From SXOA01 sp046593355 (lineage in GTDB: Bacteria > Planctomycetota > Planctomycetia > Pirellulales > Pirellulaceae): a DNA stretch of 64,000 nucleotides. The notes beneath the pieces are model-generated. The model saw only the letters and a list, made by a program, of their open reading frames with translations, was not told the origin of the DNA and did not search any database. A program made the position numbers and the translations under genes. The stretch is from assembly GCA_046593355.1 (NCBI GenBank), contig JBKJNY010000109.1, positions 62,001-126,000 of the forward strand, read 5' to 3'. Below, in pieces: positions 50,321-60,100 of the stretch; position 1 is the stretch's first letter; every line of letters begins with the position of its first letter.

Positions 50321-51232
50321 ATGTCCCTCTCCCGCCGCACTTTCCTTGGCAGTTCCGCCGCCACAGCCGCCGGAATCGCGGCAGCTGCTCATTCGAGAAA
50401 CGTAGCAGCCGAGGTAAGGGCAGCCGAGGAAAAGATCGACGTCTCGAAACTCGGCAAGACGCCGCACACCAAATTCGCCGTCAACCTGGAAATGTGGTGG
50501 CGGAAGCTCAAGTTTGAAGACCGCATCCGCAAAGCGGCCGAGTTCGGCTTTCCGGCATTCGAGATGTGGCCTTATCAGGGGAAGGACATCGACGGCATCG
50601 CCAAGCTCACCAAGGAATTGGGCATTGAGATTAGCCAGTTCACCGCCTGGGGCTTTGAGCCGGGAATGAACAACCCCGCCAACGAGGACAAGGTGGTGCA
50701 GCAGATTGAGGAGGCCTGCCAGGTTGCCCACAAGCTCAACGTCCGCAAGATGTGCGTCGTCGCCGGCAACCTGCAAAAGGGAATGACGATGGAGCAGATG
50801 CACGAGCAGGTTATCAAGACGCTGAAGCGGGCGGCCCCCGTCGTGGAGCGAGAAAAAGTCATGCTCATCCTCGAGCCGATGAACGGCCGGGTCGATCATC
50901 CTGGCCATTGCCTGTACGGCAGCGTGGACACCGTCAAAATCTGCCGGGCGGTCGATTCCCCGATGGTCAAGATCAACTGGGATCTCTACCACATGCAGAT
51001 TTCCGAAGGTGACCTCTGCGGCCGGCTGAAGGACGGGCTGGATCAGCTCGGCTACTTGCAGATCGCCGATCATCCCGGCCGGAACGAGCCCGGCACCGGC
51101 GAAATCCATTACAACCGCGTCCTCCGCCAGGCTCAGGAACTCGGCTACAAGGACTACGTCGGCCTGGAGCTTGTCCCCAAAACCACCGAGCTCGCTGCCG
51201 CCATCGCCGTTGCCAAAGCGGACGTGTGGTAA
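50321..51232 (+). CDS. Tat-exported sugar phosphate isomerase/epimerase (hydroxypyruvate isomerase-like)
   Basis: A 303-residue TIM-barrel protein of the AP-endonuclease-2/sugar isomerase family. It begins at ATG 50321 with a twin-arginine signal (SLSRRTFLGSSAATAAG). The barrel contains EMWPYQGKDIDGIAKL, ILEPMNG, MVKINWDLYHMQISEGDL and ADHPGRNEPGTGEI. The metal-binding Glu/Asp/His/Glu set of hydroxypyruvate isomerases appears retained (Glu in ILEPMN, Asp in NWDLYH, His in ADHPG, late Glu in GLELVP). It would act in the periplasm. It heads a set with an HpcH aldolase and a Tm-1-like protein. Each junction carries a hairpin repeat. Confidence 0.9.
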   Translation: MSLSRRTFLGSSAATAAGIAAAAHSRNVAAEVRAAEEKIDVSKLGKTPHTKFAVNLEMWWRKLKFEDRIRKAAEFGFPAFEMWPYQGKDIDGIAKLTKELGIEISQFTAWGFEPGMNNPANEDKVVQQIEEACQVAHKLNVRKMCVVAGNLQKGMTMEQMHEQVIKTLKRAAPVVEREKVMLILEPMNGRVDHPGHCLYGSVDTVKICRAVDSPMVKINWDLYHMQISEGDLCGRLKDGLDQLGYLQIADHPGRNEPGTGEIHYNRVLRQAQELGYKDYVGLELVPKTTELAAAIAVAKADVW

Positions 51233-51236
51233 AATA

Positions 51237-51305
51237 GTAGTCCGCTCACTCCGTGAGCGCGGTATTTCCACGAACGCGGGCCGGCACACGGAGTGTGCCG
51301 GCTAC
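51237..51305. repeat. Paired-hairpin element (TCC/GGA triloop family)
   Basis: It is bounded by GTAG and CTAC. CGCTCAC-TCC-GTGAGCG (51243-51259) and CCGGCACAC-GGA-GTGTGCCGG (51281-51301) are both perfect. It starts five bases after the isomerase stop codon. Confidence 0.9.
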
Positions 51306-51335
51306 TTAGGACTTTCTGTGGAGTGAATCGGTTTC

Positions 51336-52133
51336 ATGCGCAAGAACTACGTGAAGGAAAAGCTCCGCCGCGGCGAAGTGAGCTTTGGCACCTGGCTGAG
51401 CCTCGGCGATTTGTATGCCACTCGCGTCCTGGCCCGGATGGGTTTTGACTGGCTGACGCTCGACATCGAGCACTCGGCCATCGATTGGTCGCAGGCGGCC
51501 ATGATCTTCGCCGCCGTCGCCGAAGCGGGCTGCGTGCCGCTGGCCCGCGTGCCGGAAGGAAGTCACCACTACATCAAGCGCGTGCTGGACGCCGGAGCCT
51601 GGGGCATCGTCGTCCCGATGGTCGATACCGTCGAGCAGGCGAAGATCGCCATCGCTGCCGCCTACTATCCTCCGGTTGGCAACCGGAGCGTCGGCGGCGG
51701 CATGCACGCCATGAACTTCGACACCAGTGCCGGCGACTACTACACCGCGGCCAACGACAATATTCTGGTGGTGTTGCAGACGGAAAGCCCGCGCGGTGTG
51801 GCCAACGCCCCGGAGATCTACAGCCTCCCCGGCGTCGACGCCATCTTTATCGGCCCGAATGACCTGCGGTTCCAGATGCGCAAGCCCGACGGCACCTTCC
51901 CCACGCCCGCCGAGCACGAAGCGGCCATCCAGCAGGTCATCGCCGTCGGCAAGAAGGTTGGCTGTCCGACGGGCATCCACGCGATGGACCCGGAGAATGG
52001 TCTCGAGCGAGCGAAGCAGGGAATGCAGTTCCTGGCCGTCGGCAGCGAGTTGCGGTTTATGTCCCTGAAGGCCGAAGAGACGCTGGCCATTTTGCATCCC
52101 GACCGGAGCACCAAGGACGTGGCCCGGTACTAG
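51336..52133 (+). CDS. HpcH/HpaI family aldolase
   Basis: A 265-residue class II pyruvate aldolase of the HpcH/HpaI (citrate-lyase beta-like) family. These reversibly cleave 2-keto-3-deoxy acids to pyruvate plus an aldehyde, using a divalent metal. Visible motifs are FGTWLSLGDLYATRVLA, LDIEHSAIDW (active-site His), RVPEGSHHYIKRVLDAGA, the metal Glu in LQTESPRG, and IFIGPNDL with the metal Asp. The length is usual and no signal peptide is present, so it is cytoplasmic. The neighbours suggest a catabolic route for a hexuronate or aromatic-type acid; the substrate cannot be named. Confidence 0.93.
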   Translation: MRKNYVKEKLRRGEVSFGTWLSLGDLYATRVLARMGFDWLTLDIEHSAIDWSQAAMIFAAVAEAGCVPLARVPEGSHHYIKRVLDAGAWGIVVPMVDTVEQAKIAIAAAYYPPVGNRSVGGGMHAMNFDTSAGDYYTAANDNILVVLQTESPRGVANAPEIYSLPGVDAIFIGPNDLRFQMRKPDGTFPTPAEHEAAIQQVIAVGKKVGCPTGIHAMDPENGLERAKQGMQFLAVGSELRFMSLKAEETLAILHPDRSTKDVARY

Positions 52134-52135
52134 AA

Positions 52136-52188
52136 AGTACTCATCTCGCTCCGCGAGATGACTCCTCACGCGGAGCGTGAGGAGTACT
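52136..52188. repeat. Paired-hairpin element (TCC/GGA triloop family)
   Basis: Outer pair AGTACT/AGTACT. CATCTCGC-TCC-GCGAGATG (52142-52160) and CTCCTCACGC-GGA-GCGTGAGGAG (52162-52184) are both perfect. It starts three bases after the aldolase stop codon. Confidence 0.9.
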
Positions 52189-52202
52189 ATTCTTGAAGAA
52201 GC

Positions 52203-53339
52203 ATGTTCATCTACCTTCTCGTCACCCTCGACACCAAAGGCCCCGAAGCGGCCTTCGTCCGCGACCGCCTGACGGAACTGGGGCTGGACGTGACGGTCGT
52301 TGACACAAGCTGCATGGGACCGAACGACCGCGGAGCGGCTGTGACGGCAGCGGCAATTGGAGCGGCCAGACTGGTGCGGGATGCTTTCGCTGCCGGCAAG
52401 GTGAGCGGCGTACTGGCGCTCGGCGGCTCGGCGGGGACGGCCATCGGCGCGGCAGCCATGCGAGAGCTTCCTATCGGCGTCCCCAAGTTGATGGTCAGCA
52501 CGCTCGCCTCCGGCCAGGTGCGGCAGTACGTCGGGGACAAAGACATCCTGATGCTGAACTCGGTCGTTGACATCGCCGGCATCAACCGCGTCAGTCGCAA
52601 GATACTCGGCGCAGCGGCGGCGGCGATGGCAGGGATGGTCAAGTTCGAGAGTCATGAAATCCCAAGCGGTGTGGCCAACGATAAGCCTTTGATTGCGGCC
52701 ACCATGTTCGGCGTGACGACCCCCTGCGTTCAAAGGGCGCGCCGGGTGCTCGAAGAGGCGGGTTATGAAGTGCTCGTGTTCCATGCCACGGGGAACGGCG
52801 GGCAAGCGATGGAATCGTTGATCCGGGACGGGCTCATTGCCGGCGTACTGGACATCACCACGACCGAACTGGCGGACGAGCTGGTCGGCGGCGTCCTCTC
52901 CGCGGGACCGGACCGGCTGACAGCGGCAGGGAAGCGGGGCGTGCCGCAAGTTGTCTCGGTCGGGGCGCTCGACATGGTAAACTTCGGCCCGGTCCCGACG
53001 GTGCCGGAGAAGTTCAAGGACCGCAAGTTCCACGTCCACAATCCGTCCGTCACCCTGATGCGGACCACGCCGGAAGAGAACGCGAAGCTTGGCGAAGGGG
53101 TCGGCCGCAAGGTCGCTGCCGCCAAAGGCCCCGCCTGCATCCTGCTGCCGCTGCAAGGAGTCTCCGCCATTGACCGCACCGGCCAATCCTTTGACGACCC
53201 CGCCGCGCGCAACGCTCTCTATGACGGCATCCGCCGCACGCATGGGTCGGTCGAGCTGGTGGAGTTGGATAACCATATCAATGATGAGGCGTTCGCCGTG
53301 GCATGTGCGCGGAAGTTGCTGGAACTTATCAAAAGGTAG
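52203..53339 (+). CDS. Tm-1-like ATP-binding/UPF0261 family protein
   Basis: A 378-residue protein of the UPF0261/Tm-1-like family. The N-terminal domain has LLVTLDTKGPEAAFVRD, VVDTSCMG and GVLALGGSAGTAIGAAAMR; the second domain has ATMFGVTTPCVQRAR, VFHATGNGGQAMESL, DITTTELADELVGG and FDDPAARNALYDGI. Plant Tm-1 binds ATP and a viral protein, but the bacterial role is unknown. These genes often sit beside isomerases and aldolases of sugar-acid breakdown, as here. The TAG stop (53337-53339) is formed by the GTAG end of the downstream repeat. Confidence 0.92.
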   Translation: MFIYLLVTLDTKGPEAAFVRDRLTELGLDVTVVDTSCMGPNDRGAAVTAAAIGAARLVRDAFAAGKVSGVLALGGSAGTAIGAAAMRELPIGVPKLMVSTLASGQVRQYVGDKDILMLNSVVDIAGINRVSRKILGAAAAAMAGMVKFESHEIPSGVANDKPLIAATMFGVTTPCVQRARRVLEEAGYEVLVFHATGNGGQAMESLIRDGLIAGVLDITTTELADELVGGVLSAGPDRLTAAGKRGVPQVVSVGALDMVNFGPVPTVPEKFKDRKFHVHNPSVTLMRTTPEENAKLGEGVGRKVAAAKGPACILLPLQGVSAIDRTGQSFDDPAARNALYDGIRRTHGSVELVELDNHINDEAFAVACARKLLELIKR

Positions 53340-53454
53340 GCCGTCTTTCCAAGACGGTCGGGAGTTGAGGTGGCATAACCGAGATGACTTTTCGCGAAAG
53401 GAGTTTTCCCACGACGCAATGTCAACCGCTGACCGCCACGGAGTGGCGGCCTAC
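53336..53454. repeat. Paired-hairpin element supplying two stop codons
   Basis: It is bounded by GTAGG and CCTAC. CCGTCTT-TCC-AAGACGG (53341-53357) and CCGCCAC-GGA-GTGGCGG (53433-53449) are perfect. The TAG at 53337-53339 ends the Tm-1-like gene, and the TAG on the minus strand at 53453-53451 ends the heme-protein gene. Confidence 0.9.
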
Positions 53455-56400
53455 TCTAGCGACTTGAAGTATTCCAGCAAATCCGCCATCGCCTGTTTGT
53501 CGATCTGTTTTTCCATCCCTTCGGGCATCAGCGATTGGCCGGTGCTTTTGAGCCGCTCGATGTCGATGCGGAGGACGGTGTCGGTGGCGTTGTCGGCTCG
53601 CTTCAAGGTCAGGCTGGTGGCGGTCTCGGCGGAGATGATGCCGTTGAGGGTCCGGCCGTCGGCGAGCTGCACGATGTAGTTGAGGTACTGCGGGTTCACT
53701 TCGCGGTTGGGATCGAGGACGTTCAGCAGAATCGCCTCCGGCCCGCGGTTCTTCATGGCCGCCAGGTTGGGGGCAAGTTCAAAGCCGACCCCTTCCAGCT
53801 TGTGGCAGGCGGCGCAGGTTTTTTTGAAAGCCTCCTTGCCGCGGGGAACATCACCTTGCATCTCCAGCACCGGCTTATAGGCGGCGAGCACGTCGCCGCG
53901 CTTGGTCACTTGCAGCCTGGCCACAATCTTCTTGGCCCGTTCACTGATGGAGGCGTCGGCATGATCAGTCAGCAGCTTAAGCCGGGCCGGATCGACATCG
54001 CCCAGCGGAATGGCTTCCTGCTCGATGGCGTCGAGCAGCGCCGCAATCCAGCTCGCGCGGGAGAAGAGCACGTCGGCCGCCTGCGACTTGAGCCGCGGGC
54101 TCATCGCGGCGTAACGCTCGATGAGCAGGCCGGCCACTTCGGGACTGTCGAATGAGCCGAGCGTGGAAAGCGCTGCCCCTTGCAGCTCCGCCGGCTGTGT
54201 CGGTTCAAGAAAGCTCGTCAGCAGCTCGGCGGCGTCGGCGAATGAGCCGGTCGAAAGTTGCTTGACCGCCGTGGCGCGTTTGGTGGCAGGCAGGTTTTCG
54301 TCGCCAGCGGATTTGAGGGCGCTTATGAAGACAGCCTTCATCACCTCGGCTGCTTTGCCGCCGGTGACTTGCTCCAGGCTCTTGGCCAGGTCACTTCCCG
54401 GTTTGGCAGCGAGGGCCTGAATGATGGTCTGAAATGCAGCGGGGTCTTCCTTGTCGAGGTTCGTCAGCGTTTGCAGTAACGCTACTACATCTCCCGGGTC
54501 CTGTTGCTTGCCAATTTGCGTGGCGATCAACTTCATCAGCTCGCGGCCCTGCGCGGTGGCGCGGAACTCGACATTCTTCCGCAGCCGCAGGAGCAAGTCG
54601 CCGGCTCCTTCCTTGAGCGAGCTGAGAATTGCAGTCCGCATGTAGGGGTCCGCGCCGTCCTTTACCGCGAGCTCCGCCAGGGCGGCGTTTCGCGTCGCAA
54701 TCTCCGCGGGGAATTCACCCAGCGAGAGGGCCAGTTGATAACGCACGTGCAGCGATTCATCTTTCGGCAGTTTGTCCGTGAGCAGTTTGCGGACGCCGGG
54801 TGCGTCGAAGATGAACTGCTCCGCGAGACGGATGGCATGTTGCCGCACATGGGCGTTGTCGCTTTCCAAGTTGCCGAAGACCATCTCGGATTCCAAGGCG
54901 TTGATACCGGCAAGGGCATACATGGCGTGAATGCGACCGAGGGGCGCGGCCGACTTCGTCACCAGTTTCACGAGCGGCAAAATGGCCTTTTGATCCTGAC
55001 GCTGATAAATGAGCCGCGCTGCCGTATCCCGATGCCAACCGTTGGGATGCTCCAGAAGCGCCACTAGCTGCTCAGTCGTCTTGCCGCCGAGCCTTTCCAG
55101 CTTCGGCTGCTGGAACCCTTCGGGGATGAGCCGCCAGATGCGGCCCCGGTCGCGTCCGCTGGTGAGGTCGACGTGCTTCTTGATGGCCGGCGGCAGGCTG
55201 GCGGGGTGCTCGATGGTTTCGCGGTACATGTCGCAGACGTAGAGCGAGCCGTCGGGGGCGTTGGCGTACTGCACGGGGCGGAACCAGTTGTCGGTCGAGG
55301 CAACCAGCTCTGATTTTTCGTCGATCCGCACCGCATTGAACTCCAGGCCGCTTTCCACCAGTTTTTTGCGATGGATGATGTTGCTCCCCACGTCGCCGAC
55401 GATGGCCAGTCCGTGACATTCCTGGGGCCAGGCGTTGCCGCGGTAAATCGTCACGCCGGTCGCGCTCGTGAAATATCCCGAGTCCCGCCCCCCCCCTTCC
55501 ACGATGCCGGGCACGATCCCCTTCTTCCGCAGCCGCGTCCGGACGACTCGCCAGGGCTCGACCCGACTGGTGCGGAAGACGTCGGCCTGCGGGCCGTCGG
55601 CGGCGATGCTCTTTTTTGGCGTGGCGGCGGCCAGATAGGGATTGCGGGCCAGATAGCGGTCCTCAATCATCACCTGGATGATGTGGTCGCTGTTGGAGCA
55701 GATGAAGCGGTTTCCCCAATCGTCGAAGGAGAGGCCATGCTGTGCCCCGCCGGTCGTCGGCTCCAACTTCATGCCGCGGCAGTCGAGGGCAAAATCGCGG
55801 CCCCGCAGCGGGAGCGGTTTGAAGCTGGGGTCCCCCGGTTTGGTCGCTTCCGCCCCGGTGCTGCTGGTGGAGCAGTAGTAGCGGTTGTCGAGCCCCCAAT
55901 TGAACGAGTTGATGAGCCCCTGCACGTTGCTGATGCCGAAGCCGGTGAAGAGGACCTTCTTTTCATCGGGGACATCGTCGCCGGTGGTGTCTTTGAACCA
56001 GAAAATGTCTGGAGCATCGGCCACAATGATGCCGCCGTCCCAGCAGGCGACAGCCGTGGGCCAGTTGAGCTTGTCGACGAAGACTTTGCTCGTTTCGTAC
56101 TTCCCATCGCCGTCCTTGTCATCAAGCAGGCGGATTTTGCTGAGCTTGTCGTCTCGGTCTTCGCTGTAGCCGTTCATCTCCACGACGTACATCCTCAGGT
56201 TCTCATCAATGGCGACGGAAATCGGGTCCGTCACCAGCGGCTCGGCAGCTACGAGGTCCATTTTGAACCCCTTGGCGACGGTGAACGTCTTCACCGCGTC
56301 CTTCGCCTCCGTAGCCGGTATCCGCGGCAGTTCCGCCGCATAGTCCTTATCCGCCGCATCGGTTTCGGCGGGCTTTTTCTCCTGGCTAACCAGGCCGGTG

Positions 56401-56477
56401 CCAGTGAGCAGAGCCAGCAGGCAGGCCATGGCCGCGAGGATGAAGTTGGTGCTAAGGGTCTTTGCCAACGAAGGCAT
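53451..56477 (-). CDS. PVC-type heme-binding CxxCH protein
   Basis: A 1008-residue exported protein starting at ATG 56477 with GGAG eleven bases upstream. After the signal peptide, residues about 50-430 form the beta-propeller typical of the planctomycete membrane-bound dehydrogenase family (GFKMDLVAAEPLVTDP, RLLDDKDGDGKYE, CDMYRETIEHPASLP). Residues about 450-850 are HEAT-like helical repeats. The C-terminal cytochrome c domain has CAACHKLEGVG with a distal-ligand region (ILLNVLDPNREVNPQYLNY). It is probably a periplasmic electron-transfer or sugar-oxidising protein. It ends at the same repeat as the convergent Tm-1-like gene. Confidence 0.92.
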   Translation of the reverse strand: MPSLAKTLSTNFILAAMACLLALLTGTGLVSQEKKPAETDAADKDYAAELPRIPATEAKDAVKTFTVAKGFKMDLVAAEPLVTDPISVAIDENLRMYVVEMNGYSEDRDDKLSKIRLLDDKDGDGKYETSKVFVDKLNWPTAVACWDGGIIVADAPDIFWFKDTTGDDVPDEKKVLFTGFGISNVQGLINSFNWGLDNRYYCSTSSTGAEATKPGDPSFKPLPLRGRDFALDCRGMKLEPTTGGAQHGLSFDDWGNRFICSNSDHIIQVMIEDRYLARNPYLAAATPKKSIAADGPQADVFRTSRVEPWRVVRTRLRKKGIVPGIVEGGGRDSGYFTSATGVTIYRGNAWPQECHGLAIVGDVGSNIIHRKKLVESGLEFNAVRIDEKSELVASTDNWFRPVQYANAPDGSLYVCDMYRETIEHPASLPPAIKKHVDLTSGRDRGRIWRLIPEGFQQPKLERLGGKTTEQLVALLEHPNGWHRDTAARLIYQRQDQKAILPLVKLVTKSAAPLGRIHAMYALAGINALESEMVFGNLESDNAHVRQHAIRLAEQFIFDAPGVRKLLTDKLPKDESLHVRYQLALSLGEFPAEIATRNAALAELAVKDGADPYMRTAILSSLKEGAGDLLLRLRKNVEFRATAQGRELMKLIATQIGKQQDPGDVVALLQTLTNLDKEDPAAFQTIIQALAAKPGSDLAKSLEQVTGGKAAEVMKAVFISALKSAGDENLPATKRATAVKQLSTGSFADAAELLTSFLEPTQPAELQGAALSTLGSFDSPEVAGLLIERYAAMSPRLKSQAADVLFSRASWIAALLDAIEQEAIPLGDVDPARLKLLTDHADASISERAKKIVARLQVTKRGDVLAAYKPVLEMQGDVPRGKEAFKKTCAACHKLEGVGFELAPNLAAMKNRGPEAILLNVLDPNREVNPQYLNYIVQLADGRTLNGIISAETATSLTLKRADNATDTVLRIDIERLKSTGQSLMPEGMEKQIDKQAMADLLEYFKSLE

Positions 56478-56567
56478 GGTTTTTCTCCAAGTTTGAACTC
56501 GCAAATATCGCCGCTCATCTTCGCAGGGGAGGATGCGAGCATCAACCCTCGGCTACGCTCTACCTCC

Positions 56568-57077
56568 TCATCTCCCTGCCTCCCGCAGCAAATGCGGCAG
56601 TTGGGGGATGATGATTTTTTCCATGGCGAGCTTCACCGCGGCAGGACTGCCGGGCATGGTGAGCAGGATTTTGCGGCCGAGGAGCCCGCCAATGGCCCGG
56701 CTGAGGATGGCGGCGGCGCCGATTTCTTGATAGCTGAGCATGCGGAAGATTTCGCCGTAGCCGGGCAGCGTTTTGGTGAGCAGGGCCGAAACCGTCTCGA
56801 AGGTTTGGTCGCGGCTGGAAATGCCGGTGCCGCCGGTCATCAGGATGGCGTCGATGTCGTCGCGGGCCTGAAGGGATAGCAACAGCGGCCTCATCCGTGC
56901 GGGATCGTCGGGAATGATCTCGCGGGCCACGACCTGGTGCCCCGCAGCCGTCAGATGATGGATGACCGTTTGCCCGCCGGTATCGGTTTCCAGCGTGCGG
57001 GTGTCGCTGACCGTGACGACGGCGCAGCGGACGGATTGCGGGCCTTGCTTCTGGTGCTCTTCGTGGATGGCGGGCAT
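56568..57077 (-). CDS. moaB: Molybdenum cofactor biosynthesis protein (MoaB/Mog fold)
   Basis: A 169-residue MoaB/MogA-fold protein that in related organisms adenylates or prepares molybdopterin for metal insertion. The motifs are CAVVTVSDTRTLETDTGG, the active-site loop ILMTGGTGISSRDQT, LPGYGEIFRMLSYQEIGAAA and LTMPGSPAAVKLAMEKII. I chose ATG 57077 (MPAIHEEHQKQG); the TTG at 57116 would add 13 residues. It is separate from other mo-cofactor genes in this window and divergent from the DUF1553 gene. Distinguishing MoaB from MogA by sequence alone is uncertain. Confidence 0.88.
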   Translation of the reverse strand: MPAIHEEHQKQGPQSVRCAVVTVSDTRTLETDTGGQTVIHHLTAAGHQVVAREIIPDDPARMRPLLLSLQARDDIDAILMTGGTGISSRDQTFETVSALLTKTLPGYGEIFRMLSYQEIGAAAILSRAIGGLLGRKILLTMPGSPAAVKLAMEKIIIPQLPHLLREAGR

Positions 57078-57195
57078 TCGTTGGTTGTTCCTGGCTTTCC
57101 TCCATTTTAGAATCAATCTTCCCCCTTGTGCCCGCCCGGCACGCTAAAATGACTGGGTTGTCCCGCCTACAACTCCTTGCCCGGAGCTTGCCGCA

Positions 57196-60100
57196 ATGCG
57201 CCTGTTTTCTTGCGTACTGATTCTCGCTGGTCTCGTGGCCGTTTCCTCCGCTGCCGCCGCGGAGAAGAAGATCAGCTTCAGCCGGTATATCAAGCCGATC
57301 CTGGCGGGAAAGTGCTACGCTTGCCACGGCCCCGACGAGGCAGAGCGGAAGGGGGAGTTTCGGCTGGATGTGCGGGAGGTAGCTCTTGAAAAGCATGTTT
57401 TCAAGCCGGGGAACTCCAAAGAGAGCGAGTTGATTCTGCGGGTCACTTCCACCGATCCAGAAATGAAGATGCCGCCGGTCACGTCGAAAAAGCCGGCTTT
57501 GAGCGAGTTGGAGATCGACCTGATTCGCAAATGGATCGACCAGGGAGCGGAATACGACAAGCACTGGTCCTATCTCAAACCGATCCGCGCGCCGCAGCCG
57601 CAAGTGAAGAATGCTGCCTGGCCGGCCGGTGACATCGACCGCTTTATCTTAGCGCCCCTCGAAGAAGCGGGGTTGCATCCGTCCCCTGAAGCCGACAAAC
57701 GGACGCTTCTCCGACGACTCTCGTTCGACCTCACCGGCCTGCCGCCTACGCCCCAGCAGTTGGCGGAATTCGAGGCTGATGCATCCCCGCAAGCGTATGA
57801 AAAGGTCGTCGACCGGCTGCTCGCGGAGCCGCAGTATGGCGAGCGGATGGCCATGTACTGGCTGGACGTCGTCCGCTACGCCGACACCGCCGGCTATCAC
57901 AGCGACAATCACCGCGACATCGCTTCCTTCCGGGACTACGTAATCGGAGCCTTCAACCAGAACAAGCCCTTCGACCTGTTCACGCAGGAGCAATTGGCGG
58001 GTGACCTCTTTCCCCAGGCCACGACCGAGCAGCGGATCGCCAGCGGTTACAACAAGCTGCTGCAAACGACCGAAGAGGGGGGCGCTCAGCCCAAGGAATA
58101 CGCCGCCAAATACGCCGCCGACCGGGTGCGAAATACCTCCGTCATCTGGCTGGCCGGAACGATGGGCTGCTGCGAGTGCCACAACCACAAATTCGACCCC
58201 TACACGCAAAAGGACTTTTACAGCTTCGCGGCGTTCTTCGCGGATGTCAGTGAAAAGGCGGTCGGCCGGCAGGATCAGACCAAAATTCCGACCCTGGAGC
58301 AGGAGCAGCGAATTGCGGCCATTGACGCCGAGCTGATCGGGCTCAAGGTGAAACTCGATACTCAGACGCCCGAACTTGATGCGGCTCTGGCCAAGTGGGA
58401 AGCGGCGGCCAAGGAAGAACTGGCGAAGAACGTTTCGGCCTGGACGCCCATCAAGCCGGAGACGGCGGAATCGCAGGGGGGCTCCAAGCTGGAGACCAAG
58501 GACGATTTGTCCGTTATCTCCACGGGCGAAAACCCGGCTCAAGATACGTATACCGTGACGCTTTCGACCGACAAGGAAAAACTCACCGGCATTCGGCTGG
58601 AAGCGCTGACCGATGAAAGCTTCGGCAACAAGAGCCTCTCCCGCGGCAACGGCAACTTCGTGTTGACCGGTTTTGAGGTGCAAGCGGCATCCTTCGGCGG
58701 CGAAGAGAAGCCGGTAAAGCTCTCGGCGGCAGAGGCGGATTTTTCGCAGGCGACTTTCCCAATTGCCAATGCCATCGATGACAAGGCCAACACCGGCTGG
58801 GCAGTGAGCGGCCACGAAAAAGCGGCCAATTATGCTGCTGCTTTCACCTTCGCCGCGCCGATTCCCGGCGGACCCGGCACGAAAGTCGTCGTCAAGATGC
58901 AACATCAGTCGCAGTTCCCGCAGCACAACATTGGCCGCTTCCGACTGTCGCTCACCACCGCCGCCAAGCCGTCGCTGAGCGAGACGGGATTGCCGGCCGA
59001 CATCGTCGAAATCGTCAAAGCGGATGCCGCCGGCCGGAATGACGCTCAGAAGCAGAAGCTGGCGGCGTACCATCGCGGGATCGCGCCAGAATTGGCGGAT
59101 GCGCGTGGCCAGGTCGCGAAGCTTGAGGCCGAGAAGAAGAGCATCGTCGATGCCGCCCCGCAAACGCTCGTCAGCATGGCAGCCGCTCCGCGGACCATGC
59201 GGATTTTGCCCCGCGGCAACTGGCTGGATGATTCCGGGCAGGAAGTATTCCCCGCGGTGCCGGAGTTTCTCACGTCCGTCGTCGCCGCTCCCCAGCCGGC
59301 TGAAAATCAGCAGCGGCTGACGCGGCTTGATTTTGCCCGCTGGACCACGAGCCGCGATAACCCGCTCACTTCCCGCGTGTTCGTCAATCGCCTCTGGAAG
59401 CTCACCTTCGGCCGCGGCATCAGTCGTTCGCTGGAGGATTTTGGCACGCAAGGAGAATACCCGACGCATCCTGAACTGCTCGATTGGCTCGCCGTCGACT
59501 TCATGGAGAGCGGCTGGGACGTAAAGCGGTTGGTGAAGATAATGGTGATGTCGAAAGCCTATCGGCAATCGTCGCTGGTGTCCCAGGAGCTCAAGGAGAA
59601 GGATCCGCTGAATAACCTCTTCGCCCGGCAGGACCGCTTCCGCCTCGATGCCGAACTAGTGCGCGACAATGCTCTGGCCCTCTCCGGCCTCTTAACCAAA
59701 AAGATCGGCGGCCCGAGCGTCAAGCCGTATCAGCCCGCCGGGTATTGGCAGTATTTGAATTTCCCCACCCGCGAATGGATGAACGACCACGGCGACGACC
59801 TCTACCGCCGCGGACTCTACACCTACTGGCAGCGAACGTTCCTCAACCCCAGCCTGCTGGCCTTCGACGCCCCCAGCCGCGAGGAATGCACCGTCAACCG
59901 CCCCCGCAGCAACACGCCGCAGCAGGCCCTGGTCCTGCTCAACGACCCCACCTACGTCGAAGCCGCCCGCGCTTTGGCCGTTCGGATCGTCAAGGACGGC
60001 GGCGGCGACACCGGCAAGCGGCTGGAATTCGCGTTCCGCGAAGTCCTCACCCGCTCCCCGCGCGAGAACGAGCTCAAGGTGCTCGTCCCGCTCTACGAAA

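Noticed and set aside
51306..53276. 656-residue open frame on the minus strand
   Set aside because: It lies over the aldolase and Tm-1-like genes, is rich in His/Arg/Gly/Ala as expected for an antisense shadow of GC-rich codons, and crosses the hairpin element.
55371..56879. 502-residue open frame on the plus strand
   Set aside because: Covers the heme protein and moaB antisense; no family and crosses their intergenic region.
57649..59568. 639-residue open frame on the minus strand
   Set aside because: Antisense shadow of the PSD1-type gene; Arg/Gly-rich with no recognisable family.
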